Positions 9,046-18,313 of a DNA stretch of 64,000 bases are shown here, in pieces (position 1 is the stretch's first letter; every line of letters begins with the position of its first letter). A program made the translations under genes and the position numbers. Origin of the DNA: Streptococcus anginosus (GTDB lineage: Bacteria > Bacillota > Bacilli > Lactobacillales > Streptococcaceae); contig NZ_LR134283.1 in the NCBI RefSeq assembly GCF_900636475.1, forward strand, positions 1,674,001-1,738,000. Direction: 5' to 3'. The notes beneath the pieces were generated by a model. That model did no database searches, was not told the origin of the DNA, and saw only the letters and a program-made list of their open reading frames with translations.

Positions 9046-10317
9046 TTAGCTTTCGTTTGTAGTCCGTTCATCCACTTCTTTTTGAGTTTCTTTTCCCTGA
9101 TCTAGCAGAGCCTGGATAATCTTTTGGTCGCGTAGTTTAACAGAGTCGTTAATGGTTTCAGCGGATTGGATAACAGTCGCTTCAAGGAGAGCGCGTTTTT
9201 CCCGTCCTTTGTCAATGGCTTCGATAATACCTTGGTTTTGAGCAACTAAGCTTTCAGCCAACTTAGTAACAGATTCGACTGCAATTGTTGGATTCTGCGA
9301 GATTTTCTCCATTTGTGGAATGACTTCTTTGCTGGTTTCAGCCAGCATTTGAAGCGCTGCATTGTTGGCATTAGAAATGGCGTCCGCTACCTGACCAGAT
9401 TTCATTGATTGTTGCAAAATACCTAGTTGAGCAATAGAGAGCTTCATGGTCGGAATGGTGTTGCGACGGAGCATGCCGAGTTTTTGGCGCATATCAGAAG
9501 ACACCTTCACGAGATTACGCATTTGCGGGGTAGTGGCCCAAGCAACATACAGACGGCTGATGTATTCAGTGTGTTGCTGTTCCAATGTATTGACAACTTC
9601 AGTCAAGCGGGCCAATTCTTGTGATTTGGTTTGGTAATCTAGAGTGGCGGTATCTAATTGTGCCACTTCATTTTGAAGAGTCAAGGCACGCGCACCAGCT
9701 TCTCTTTGACTGGCTTCGATAAAGGAAATGACACCGACTAGATTTTCAATGGATTTGGTATTGTCTTCAATCAACATCTCAGCAGAAACGATATTGCGTG
9801 CGAGTACATCTTCTTGCTTGACGACAGTAGCAGCCATTCCGTCCATTTTTTGCTCGATATTTTGTGAATCAAAATAGAACTCTTGCAAGGTATTCTTACT
9901 TTGTTTAAAGAGTTTTTCTAAGAAATTTGGCTTTTTATCTAGTTCTGCAATTTGAGCATCCTTGTACTTAGCAACAAAACCATTTAACTCTTTATTAGTG
10001 TTTTTTAGCAATTCATCGACTTGTGGGATTTGAAGTTTCTTTTGCTCGGCTAAAATACGGTTGACAGTGTTATTAACATCTTCGACCGCGGCTTGTCCAA
10101 AATCTAAAAGAGCATTTTGGTCGGAAATAAAGTTATCTACCAACTGAGGGGCTTTTGCTATGATAGCATTTTGTTGTTCAGGAGTTAATTTCTCCAAAAA
10201 GTTCATCTGTCCGTTTGCTTGAGTTTTGGTTGATTCAATAATCTCGGTGGTTTTATCCGTTTTCGTAATGGCATTGTTAGCGATTTTGTCAATGTCGAAG
10301 TTAAATTCTTGGCTCAT
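9046..10317 (-). CDS. telA: TelA-family protein (toxic anion resistance family)
   Basis: This 423-residue soluble, largely helical protein is of the TelA/KlaA family, named for tellurite resistance. In firmicutes it is linked to cell-envelope stress. The coiled-coil-rich sequence carries conserved family features such as QKLGMLRRNTIPTMKLSIAQ and the SNA-NNAALQMLAETSK region. AAAGGAGACC precedes the ATG. It lies 17 bases after the XpaC-like gene and the two form an operon, an association that is common in firmicutes. Confidence 0.88.
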   Translation of the reverse strand: MSQEFNFDIDKIANNAITKTDKTTEIIESTKTQANGQMNFLEKLTPEQQNAIIAKAPQLVDNFISDQNALLDFGQAAVEDVNNTVNRILAEQKKLQIPQVDELLKNTNKELNGFVAKYKDAQIAELDKKPNFLEKLFKQSKNTLQEFYFDSQNIEQKMDGMAATVVKQEDVLARNIVSAEMLIEDNTKSIENLVGVISFIEASQREAGARALTLQNEVAQLDTATLDYQTKSQELARLTEVVNTLEQQHTEYISRLYVAWATTPQMRNLVKVSSDMRQKLGMLRRNTIPTMKLSIAQLGILQQSMKSGQVADAISNANNAALQMLAETSKEVIPQMEKISQNPTIAVESVTKLAESLVAQNQGIIEAIDKGREKRALLEATVIQSAETINDSVKLRDQKIIQALLDQGKETQKEVDERTTNES

Positions 10318-10334
10318 AAGGTCTCCTTTTGATG

Positions 10335-11153
10335 TTATAGTTCTGTGTTCGTTTCTTTTTTAGTTAAAATCCGCAAGCTGATATCAAAGTCTCGTAGGTC
10401 AGCTTCGTTGAGCTGACGGAGTGTTTCATCCAAGTCTAAATCAAACTGCTCAATAGTCGCTTTGGCACTAGAGAGCCGTTCCTCAGCATTGTAAAAATCT
10501 TTCGGGGAAGCCTTGATTTTTAGGTAGCCCTCCAAAATATCCTCATAATGCTCCATTTGAGATTGATGGATCGCAGTTAATTCTTCCTTGTTGTTGCTTT
10601 CTGACTGAGAAATTTTCTTGAGAATAGCTTCATGGTCGGTTTGGATATTGTGAATGGTTTCGAGCAATTCTGGTGCTAATTCTTCAAGACTTGTCTTTGT
10701 ACTCTCAGCATCTTGCGTGCGGAGGTTGTAAAGTTGAGCATGAATATCTGCTGTTACGTCTTGCACTTTCCGTTGAATCCGCTGGTAAATCTCAGGTGAG
10801 ATATGTTTTTTCAAGGTATCAGTCCGACTTTGGATATAGCTTAATTGAGGTAAGAGCTGTTCAGCTAACTGTTGGTATTTTTCATAAGCCTTTTCTTCTA
10901 GATAAGCATCTAATTGTTTGATTCGACTATCTGCGGCACCGATTTCCTCTTTCAAATCTTCAACTTGCTGACTGGCGCTAGGTCCTGTGATTTTTTTCGG
11001 CTGATGGGTTGCATAGTAGTAAATTCCGCAGCCTATACCGACAGCAAAGAGGATCGGGATGAGGTACTGCATAATAATACCAACTGCGATAAAAATAAGC
11101 AATATACCAATCCATCTTCTAGAACGTACATTTCTATAATCTCTTCTGGACAT
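10335..11153 (-). CDS. XpaC-like membrane-anchored protein
   Basis: The 272-residue protein begins with an arginine-rich cytoplasmic tip and two adjacent hydrophobic segments (about residues 15-30 and 33-48, ending YYYATHQPKK). A long helical coiled-coil domain follows. This matches the XpaC family (named 5-bromo-4-chloroindolyl phosphate hydrolysis protein), which commonly precedes telA. A phosphatase activity has not been established from sequence. The ribosome site is weak (GGG 11 bases before the ATG). Confidence 0.8.
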   Translation of the reverse strand: MSRRDYRNVRSRRWIGILLIFIAVGIIMQYLIPILFAVGIGCGIYYYATHQPKKITGPSASQQVEDLKEEIGAADSRIKQLDAYLEEKAYEKYQQLAEQLLPQLSYIQSRTDTLKKHISPEIYQRIQRKVQDVTADIHAQLYNLRTQDAESTKTSLEELAPELLETIHNIQTDHEAILKKISQSESNNKEELTAIHQSQMEHYEDILEGYLKIKASPKDFYNAEERLSSAKATIEQFDLDLDETLRQLNEADLRDFDISLRILTKKETNTEL

Positions 11154-11192
11154 AAATTCTATAATCCCGTTTCTTCTGAAATTTCTAAGTCT

Positions 11193-11201
11193 ATTTTAGC
11201 A
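11193..11201 (-). promoter_or_regulatory. Extended -10 promoter for the XpaC-telA operon
   Basis: TGCTAAAAT on the minus strand lies about 40 bases upstream of the ATG. No clear -35 is visible. Confidence 0.4.
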
Positions 11202-11295
11202 TAAAAAAGCATCAAAGACGGAACTGAACGATATTTTTAATAAAAAGTTTGGCTGAAAATAATCATGGACTGCTAAGATTTTTTAAAAATTTCTT

Positions 11296-11326
11296 GGCTT
11301 AGAGTGCACTCCAAGGTATATAATAA
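11296..11326 (+). promoter_or_regulatory. MerR-type (AdhR/NmlR-like) promoter with long spacer and dyad operator
   Basis: TTGGCT (11296-11301) and TATAAT (11321-11326) are 19 bp apart, the over-long spacer typical of promoters activated by MerR-family regulators. The spacer is filled by CTTAGAGTG/CACTCCAAG (11300-11317), a dyad with one mismatch like those bound by aldehyde- or electrophile-sensing NmlR/AdhR proteins. It now drives only a gene remnant, and no merR-type gene is in the window. Confidence 0.7.
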
Positions 11327-11370
11327 AAATGTAAATGTTTTATCTTTTTAATAGAGAAAGGAGCAATAAG

Positions 11371-11692
11371 ATGAAAGCAGCAGTATTTGTGAAGCTGGGG
11401 AGAATGGAAGTATAGGAAGTTGCGCGTCTAGATGCTATTTGTCGGACGCGTCGGTGTGCCTCATACAGGAGACATCAATATCGGTGACTACTGGATGGTC
11501 AACTTGGCAATGGCTGGCGGACCGGCTTCTTGTACCACTTATGACAAAGAAATCTTGCTAAAAGCAGTTCTAGACGGTCGAATCAATCCTGGTAAAGTTT
11601 TCACTCAATCTTACAAATTGGAAAACATTGACCAAGCTTACAAAGATATGGCTGACAGAAAAACAATTAAAGCGATGATTGTGATGAATTAA
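11371..11692 (+). pseudogene. Zinc-dependent alcohol dehydrogenase remnant (internal deletion)
   Basis: A good ribosome site (AAAGGAG) and ATG open 14 codons of an alcohol dehydrogenase N-terminus (MKAAVFVK-like), then a TAG at 11413. From about 11425 another frame gives the C-terminal 80 residues of the same family: GRVGVPH, then AGGPAS-TTYDKE-LLKAVLDG-INPGKVFTQS, ending in AMIVMN. Most of the middle, including the catalytic zinc ligands and the Rossmann fold, is gone. A full-length member has about 345 residues. It is clearly non-functional and retains its promoter. Confidence 0.85.
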
Positions 11693-11700
11693 GAGTTCTG

Positions 11701-11732
11701 AAAGAGGTTGGTATAATCCGGCCTCTTTTATG
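11701..11732 (+). terminator. Rho-independent terminator after the dehydrogenase remnant
   Basis: AAAGAGGTTGG pairs (with G-T wobbles) with CCGGCCTCTTT around TATAAT, followed by T residues. Confidence 0.75.
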
Positions 11733-11814
11733 ATGGTGAATGTTAGTTCAATAGTTCTCAAATACCTTCATTTTTGATAAAATAAAAGAAAAGCAGTTAA
11801 AAAGGGAGAAAATC

Positions 11815-12372
11815 ATGTCTTTAACCAGTCAGATTATTACAGCTGAATTTCCGGATTTAGAAAAAGTAGAGCAATTGAATATAGAAGCCTTTCCTGAGGA
11901 GGAGCGTGCACCGCTATCAGAGCTGCTGCGATATGGAGATGGAGAATTTTCTCATTTCTTTGCCTTTTATGATGAGAATGAATTTGTCGGTTTTGCCTTT
12001 TCAGTCTACAATGACAAAGCCTTTTATATCAGCTTTTTTGCGATTATGCCTCATTTGCGCAGCCACGGTTATGGTGGCAAAATTATTGATAAGTTGGTGG
12101 ATTTTTATCAAAGAACCATGGTTTTAGAGGTGGAACGCCTTGACGAGCCTTGTGATAATCTGGAACAGCGAAAAGCTCGTATGGATTTCTACCAGCGAAA
12201 CGGCTTTCGCTCTTCACATGCCTACTTAGAATACGACGGTTTAAGTTTTGAAATTCTTTATAAAGGACCGTTTTTTGATGAAGAAGCCTATCGGGACATT
12301 TTCAAAAAGATTCAAGAAGATGGTTATTTTGAATTTGAAATCAAACACGGTCATGGAAGAGACTGGGAGTAG
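11815..12372 (+). CDS. GNAT-family N-acetyltransferase
   Basis: The 185-residue product has the GNAT core with the acetyl-CoA loop LRSHGYGGKIIDKL at about residues 80-93, followed by VLEVERLDEP. The MDFYQRNGF motif closes the fold, and a 35-residue acidic tail follows. AAAGGGAGAAAATC precedes the ATG. The substrate is unknown. It is monocistronic between the dehydrogenase remnant and the beta-glucoside cluster. Confidence 0.83.
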   Translation: MSLTSQIITAEFPDLEKVEQLNIEAFPEEERAPLSELLRYGDGEFSHFFAFYDENEFVGFAFSVYNDKAFYISFFAIMPHLRSHGYGGKIIDKLVDFYQRTMVLEVERLDEPCDNLEQRKARMDFYQRNGFRSSHAYLEYDGLSFEILYKGPFFDEEAYRDIFKKIQEDGYFEFEIKHGHGRDWE

Positions 12373-12427
12373 ATTATCATAGTGCATAGAGGAAATGGAT
12401 GATTTTAGAGAATAAGAAGGTAATTAA

Positions 12428-13264
12428 ATGTTATTAGATCAACTTGAAGATCAGGCGACCTTTACACAGGCAGAGAAAGAAATAGCCAATTTCATATTAG
12501 CTAATCTATTTCAAGTACAGGAAATGACAGCAAGTGAACTAGGTCGGGCTTCTTTCACTAGTAAGGGGAGTGTTTTTCGTTTCTGTAAGAAACTGGGTTT
12601 TTCTGGCTATGAAGCATTCAAACGTAGTTTAACGAATGAATATAATGAAAAAAAGAGGATTCAGCTAATTCTGGAAAAAAATTACATTCATCAGAATACG
12701 ACTGTTAAAGATGTCATTGCCATCGTTCCTGGTTTATATGATAATGTTATCAGTCAAACAAAGCTTTTACTAAAACCTCAAGTGCTAACTAGAATTGTGC
12801 AAAAGCTGAAACGGACTTCTCATGTGGATATTTATGGAGTAGGTGTGACAGAGGTTTGTGCGCGAAATCTAGCTTTTAAACTTCAATATCTAGGAATCAG
12901 TTGTTCAGTTCATACGACAATCAATGAACACTATATTCACTCAATTGATACCAAGTCTACAGTAGCAATTATTCTATCCTTAACTGGCGAGAATCCACTG
13001 ATGATTGAAATAGCTGATTATCTAAAAAAGTTTAATCAGGATATCTTTGGAATAGGCGGAATAATTGAAAATGGTTTGTCTTCGTATTGTCAAGAATACA
13101 TTCCTATTTTTCAGAAAGATGCTATTTTAAGTTTAGAAGTAATTTATCCGGTTTTATCCATGAGTGTTATTATTGATATAATTTTTACCTCTTTAATGGT
13201 GGTTGATTTTGATACGCATGTTAGCAATGCTTTGAAAGTGGCAAATAAAAGAATGAGAACTTGA
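12428..13264 (+). CDS. RpiR/MurR-family transcriptional regulator
   Basis: The 278-residue regulator has an N-terminal RpiR-type helix-turn-helix (about residues 1-75, with TASELGRASFTSKGSVFRFCKK as its core) and a C-terminal SIS sugar-phosphate-binding domain (about 110-250, including IYGVGVTEVCARNLAFKL). The gene lies directly upstream of the PTS and 6-phospho-beta-glucosidase genes in the same direction. It is therefore the likely local regulator, with a sugar phosphate as effector (inference). Confidence 0.85.
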   Translation: MLLDQLEDQATFTQAEKEIANFILANLFQVQEMTASELGRASFTSKGSVFRFCKKLGFSGYEAFKRSLTNEYNEKKRIQLILEKNYIHQNTTVKDVIAIVPGLYDNVISQTKLLLKPQVLTRIVQKLKRTSHVDIYGVGVTEVCARNLAFKLQYLGISCSVHTTINEHYIHSIDTKSTVAIILSLTGENPLMIEIADYLKKFNQDIFGIGGIIENGLSSYCQEYIPIFQKDAILSLEVIYPVLSMSVIIDIIFTSLMVVDFDTHVSNALKVANKRMRT

Positions 13265-13378
13265 TTTCTTGTTCTTTTTAATTTGAACCAAGTGTTTCAA
13301 ATTCAGACACATAAATGAAGAATATTGGTATGCTAAGTTCAAAATGGGCAAAAGACCTTGTAGCAGAGAAACTATTTT

Positions 13379-13405
13379 TATAATATATACGTATAAAAGC
13401 GCTTT
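13379..13405 (+). promoter_or_regulatory. Promoter -10 and cre-like site of the beta-glucoside operon
   Basis: TATAAT (13379-13384) is followed by the palindrome AAAGCGCTTT (13396-13405), a core like that of CcpA catabolite-responsive elements. Its place just downstream of the -10 fits repression by preferred sugars. The -35 is poor (TTGTAG with 15-bp spacing). Confidence 0.5.
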
Positions 13406-13428
13406 AATAAAAAAAGGAGTATCGCTAC

Positions 13429-15281
13429 ATGACTGATAAAGAACTTGCTCAAAAAATTCTTGACTTGGTGGGGGGAGAGGACAACCTTCTCTCAGTTACT
13501 CACTGTGTCACTCGTCTTCGTCTATCTTTTAAAGACGAAGAGAAGATTCAAAAAAACAATATCGCCGCTCTCTCGGGGGTTTTGGGTGTTAATACAGTTG
13601 GAAATCAATTTCAGGTAATTCTCGGAGGAAAAGTAACAGCGGTTTATTCAAATTTTAATGATTTGTTTTCCCTCTCATCACAAGGAACACAGGAAGAAGA
13701 GGTTAAAGGAAGTCTTGTTGATCGCTTCCTAGATACTCTCTCAGGGATATTTGTTCCTATAATTCCAGCAATTATTGGTGCTGGTTTGCTTAAGGGGATT
13801 CTAATATTTCTCATGTTCTATGGCTGGGCATCTACGAAATCGGATACTTATCAGCTTTTGAATATTTTTTCAGATGCTGCCTTTTATTTCATTCCTATAT
13901 TATTGGCAATTCGACCGCTAATCGTTTTAAGGTTAATCCTTACATTGCGATGTCCATTGCGGGTATCTTAGTTCACCCTAATCTTATCGCTCTTTTTTCG
14001 GGGGAAAATACTCTTCATTTCTTTGGAATTCCGTTTACAGCTGCCAGTTATGCTTCTAGTGTATTGCCAATTATCCTCGGAGTTTGGATTCAAATCTACG
14101 TTGAGAAACTGTTAAAAAGAATCATTCCTAAGATTCTTCAGACTATTCTAGTTCCTTTACTAACGATTTTATTAGTGTCTCCAATTATTCTTGCAATACT
14201 TGGACCGCTTGGAACGATTATCGGTAATGGGATTGGGTCTGTTTTTATCAATTTTTATCTGTCTTATGGCTGGTTAGCTGGTGTTGTATTTGGTGCCCTC
14301 TATCCGTTTTTGGTTATTACAGGCATGCATGTTGGGTTCTCACCTGTTATGATTCAATCTCTGTCTAAATTTGGTGTAGATTATCTTATGGGGCTGACAG
14401 TTGCTTCCAATTCTGCACAGGCAGGTGCAACTCTTGCAGTTTACACGAAAACTAAAAATAAAGAGTTTAAAGCTCTCGCGGGGACTGCTGCCTTAAACGC
14501 TTTTATTGGAATTACAGAGCCTGCTCTATATGGTGTTACGTCTCGTCTGAAAAAACCATTGATTGCTGTGTCTATTGGGGGAGCAATTGGAGGCGGAATT
14601 GCTGGATTCTTTAAAGTACAAGCTTTGGGAATGGGAACTGGACCGATTGCTGGTATACCTCTCTTTTTAGGAAAAACTTTTCTGTACTTCATTATCAGTA
14701 GTTTGGTAGCCAGCGTTGTTGGCTTTGTCTTGACTTATTTGCTTGGTTTTGATGATATTCCGTCAGAAAGTATTTCAGAGACTAATAATCTGGAAGAAAA
14801 TGAAAAATTAGTTACTCAGATTTTAGCAAATCAAGTAATTTCTAGCCCTTTGACAGGAGAAATTATTCCTCTAAGTGATGTACCGGATCCTGTTTTCTCT
14901 TCCAAAGTGATGGGAGAGGGAATTGCTATTCGTCCAAGTCAGGGAAAGGTAGTTTCACCATTTGATGGTTCGGTTGAGCTAGTATTTGAGACGAAACATG
15001 CTCTTGGTTTGAGAAGTTTAGATGGAGCAGAAGTTATGATTCATCTGGGATTGGATACTGTAGAACTGAAAGGTGCACCTTTTATTGTTCATGTTCAAGC
15101 AGGGCAAAGCATCAAGAAAGGGGATTTGCTAATGGAAGCAGACTTAGATGCCATTCAGAGTGCAGGGAAAGAAATTATTACACCGATTATTATTACGAAT
15201 AGTCATGATTTTTCTGACATAAAGTCGTTAGCTAGTGGACAAATTTCTATTGGTCAAGATATCATTGAGTTAAGTGTATAG
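13429..15281 (+). pseudogene. Beta-glucoside PTS permease EIIBCA, split by a frameshift
   Basis: The first part (13429-13971) gives EIIB with the phospho-acceptor cysteine C26 in SVTHCVTRLR, then the start of the EIIC membrane domain. The second part (13950-15281) continues EIIC and ends with an EIIA domain with the active-site histidine in MIHLGLDTV. Near 13908-13911 the sequence reads GCAATTCG. One extra T (GCA ATT TCG) would join the frames and give the continuous A-x-S-T-A-N-R-F-K-V-N-P-Y. So one base of a T run is missing. Restored length would be 617 aa, normal for BglP-type permeases. Either the gene is dead, or this is slippage or a sequencing error. The downstream hydrolase is intact. 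Confidence 0.88.
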
Positions 15282-16775
<1,494 letters not shown>

Positions 16776-16801
16776 CCTGAATTGTCAACAGAAAGGAAAA
16801 A

Positions 16802-17380
16802 ATGAAACGATTTCTCTATCTATTTTTAGGATTAAGTTTAATGGCGTTTGGAACAGCACTTTGCCGAAAAACGGGTTTAGGAATTGATCCTGTCAATGCA
16901 ATAATCCATGCCTTATCTCACCTTTTTAATCTTTCAATCGGCATAACAAGTCTACTTCTTCAGGCTTCCTTTGGAATATTGGTTGTTTTGCTTGACAAGA
17001 AGCTTCTTGGTTGGGGAAGTTTGTTAGCAATTCTATCATTTGGTTTTCTTCTTCAGTTCTTCAATAGTTTTCTCCAATATTTCTTTTTTGTAGGTTTTGT
17101 ACTAACTCTTTTAGTTTTTGGATTTGGATTAGTAATACTTGCTTTTGGAATGGCTATTTATATGGAATCTGGGAACGGTCTTGTCCCTTATGATTGTTTT
17201 GCTTATATTTTAAGCAAGAAATGGAAGAAGAAACCATTCTATTTTAGGGTTTTTCTGGATACTACGGTGGCTTTGCTGGCTTATGTTCTGGGTGGTCCTA
17301 TTCATATTGGAACCGCTATAATGGCTTTTGCCCTTGGTCCTATTATTGATTATTGTCGTCATCATATTTCGTTAAGATAA
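16802..17380 (+). CDS. YczE/YitT-like integral membrane protein
   Basis: The 192-residue protein has about five hydrophobic segments and the conserved start G-L-x-L-M-A-F-G-T-A-L with G-L-G-I-D-P-V-N, as in the YczE family. A second internal copy of this pattern (FGMAIYMESGNGLVPYD) suggests a two-fold repeat. Function in the family is unclear. It sits in the beta-glucoside operon, 26 bases after the hydrolase, with AGAAAGG before the ATG. Confidence 0.7.
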   Translation: MKRFLYLFLGLSLMAFGTALCRKTGLGIDPVNAIIHALSHLFNLSIGITSLLLQASFGILVVLLDKKLLGWGSLLAILSFGFLLQFFNSFLQYFFFVGFVLTLLVFGFGLVILAFGMAIYMESGNGLVPYDCFAYILSKKWKKKPFYFRVFLDTTVALLAYVLGGPIHIGTAIMAFALGPIIDYCRHHISLR

Positions 17381-17398
17381 AACAGAAAGGAGACTTTT

Positions 17399-18259
17399 AT
17401 GGCAACTTTACGCATGTTATTTCCCCAATGGCAAGGTGGGGTTAATCCTAATTATGTGTTGGGAGCTGAATTGCTAGCGGTGATTGCACCCCCTTCAGAA
17501 GTAGATGAAATGGTTACAGTTGCTGTTTCTAAAGATTTTGATGCTCCACTTCAAACAGAGCAAGGGGTTGATTATTTTGCCGCTTTGATGCAACAAACTC
17601 AGGCGGCTAGTCATTTCTTGAAGGATAAGAATCCAGATAAAGTAATCACCTATGGTGGAGATTGTGCTGTTTCACTCGCTCCGTTTGCTTATCTAGCTAA
17701 TAAGTATAGGGAAAATCTAGGAATTCTCTGGCTGGATGCTCATCCTGATATTGCAAAGGTAGGACAGACGAGCCACTTGCATGAAATGGTTTTGGGAAAT
17801 CTCATAGGAGAAGGGGCTCCTTCTTTTGCTAATCAGATACCATATCCTCTCTCATCATCTAAGATTATGTATGCAGGTCTGATTGAAAAAGAGTTGCGTC
17901 CTTTAGATGACGGAGTTTATCGACACCAGATTCGCTATGCAACACCGGAAGATTTGCAGATCAATAGCCAGCCGTTATTAGATTGGATTGAACAAGAAAA
18001 TATTGAATTTCTTGCTGTCCACTTTGATTTAGATGTCCTAACTCCAAAGGATTTTCGCTCAATCTATCCCGCTGAACCAGGGACTCGGGTGGAGGATTTT
18101 CCAGCGGCAGTTGGTGAATTATATCTGGATCAGGTTGTTCGTGTTTTTCAAGATTTGGAACAACAGACAAATCTTGTTGGATTGACCATTGCAGAGCATT
18201 TACCGTGGGATGCTATTAATCTTAGAAAAGCACTATCGAATATTTCTATTTTTCGTTGA
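17399..18259 (+). CDS. Arginase-fold (ureohydrolase superfamily) protein with altered metal site
   Basis: The 286-residue protein has recognisable ureohydrolase motifs: GGD at 86-88, DAHPD at 113-117 and HFDLD at 208-212. In classical arginases and agmatinases the first motif is GGDHS and the histidine binds manganese. Here it is GGDCA, with C89 in that place. The last motif also departs from the usual S-x-D-x-D-x-x-D-P. A changed metal centre or a different substrate is likely, so arginase activity should not be assumed. It closes the beta-glucoside operon, 18 bases after the membrane protein, with GAAAGGAG before the ATG. Confidence 0.75.
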   Translation: MATLRMLFPQWQGGVNPNYVLGAELLAVIAPPSEVDEMVTVAVSKDFDAPLQTEQGVDYFAALMQQTQAASHFLKDKNPDKVITYGGDCAVSLAPFAYLANKYRENLGILWLDAHPDIAKVGQTSHLHEMVLGNLIGEGAPSFANQIPYPLSSSKIMYAGLIEKELRPLDDGVYRHQIRYATPEDLQINSQPLLDWIEQENIEFLAVHFDLDVLTPKDFRSIYPAEPGTRVEDFPAAVGELYLDQVVRVFQDLEQQTNLVGLTIAEHLPWDAINLRKALSNISIFR

Positions 18260-18265
18260 TTTACC

Positions 18266-18302
18266 TAAAAAACGAGCTGTTGTTTTCAGCTCGTTTTACA
18301 GT
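18266..18302. terminator. Bidirectional terminator between the arginase-like gene and gshAB
   Basis: AAAACGAGCTG pairs with CAGCTCGTTTT around TTGTTTT. Convergent genes flank it. Confidence 0.85.
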
Positions 18303-18313
18303 GTATTTAGTAT

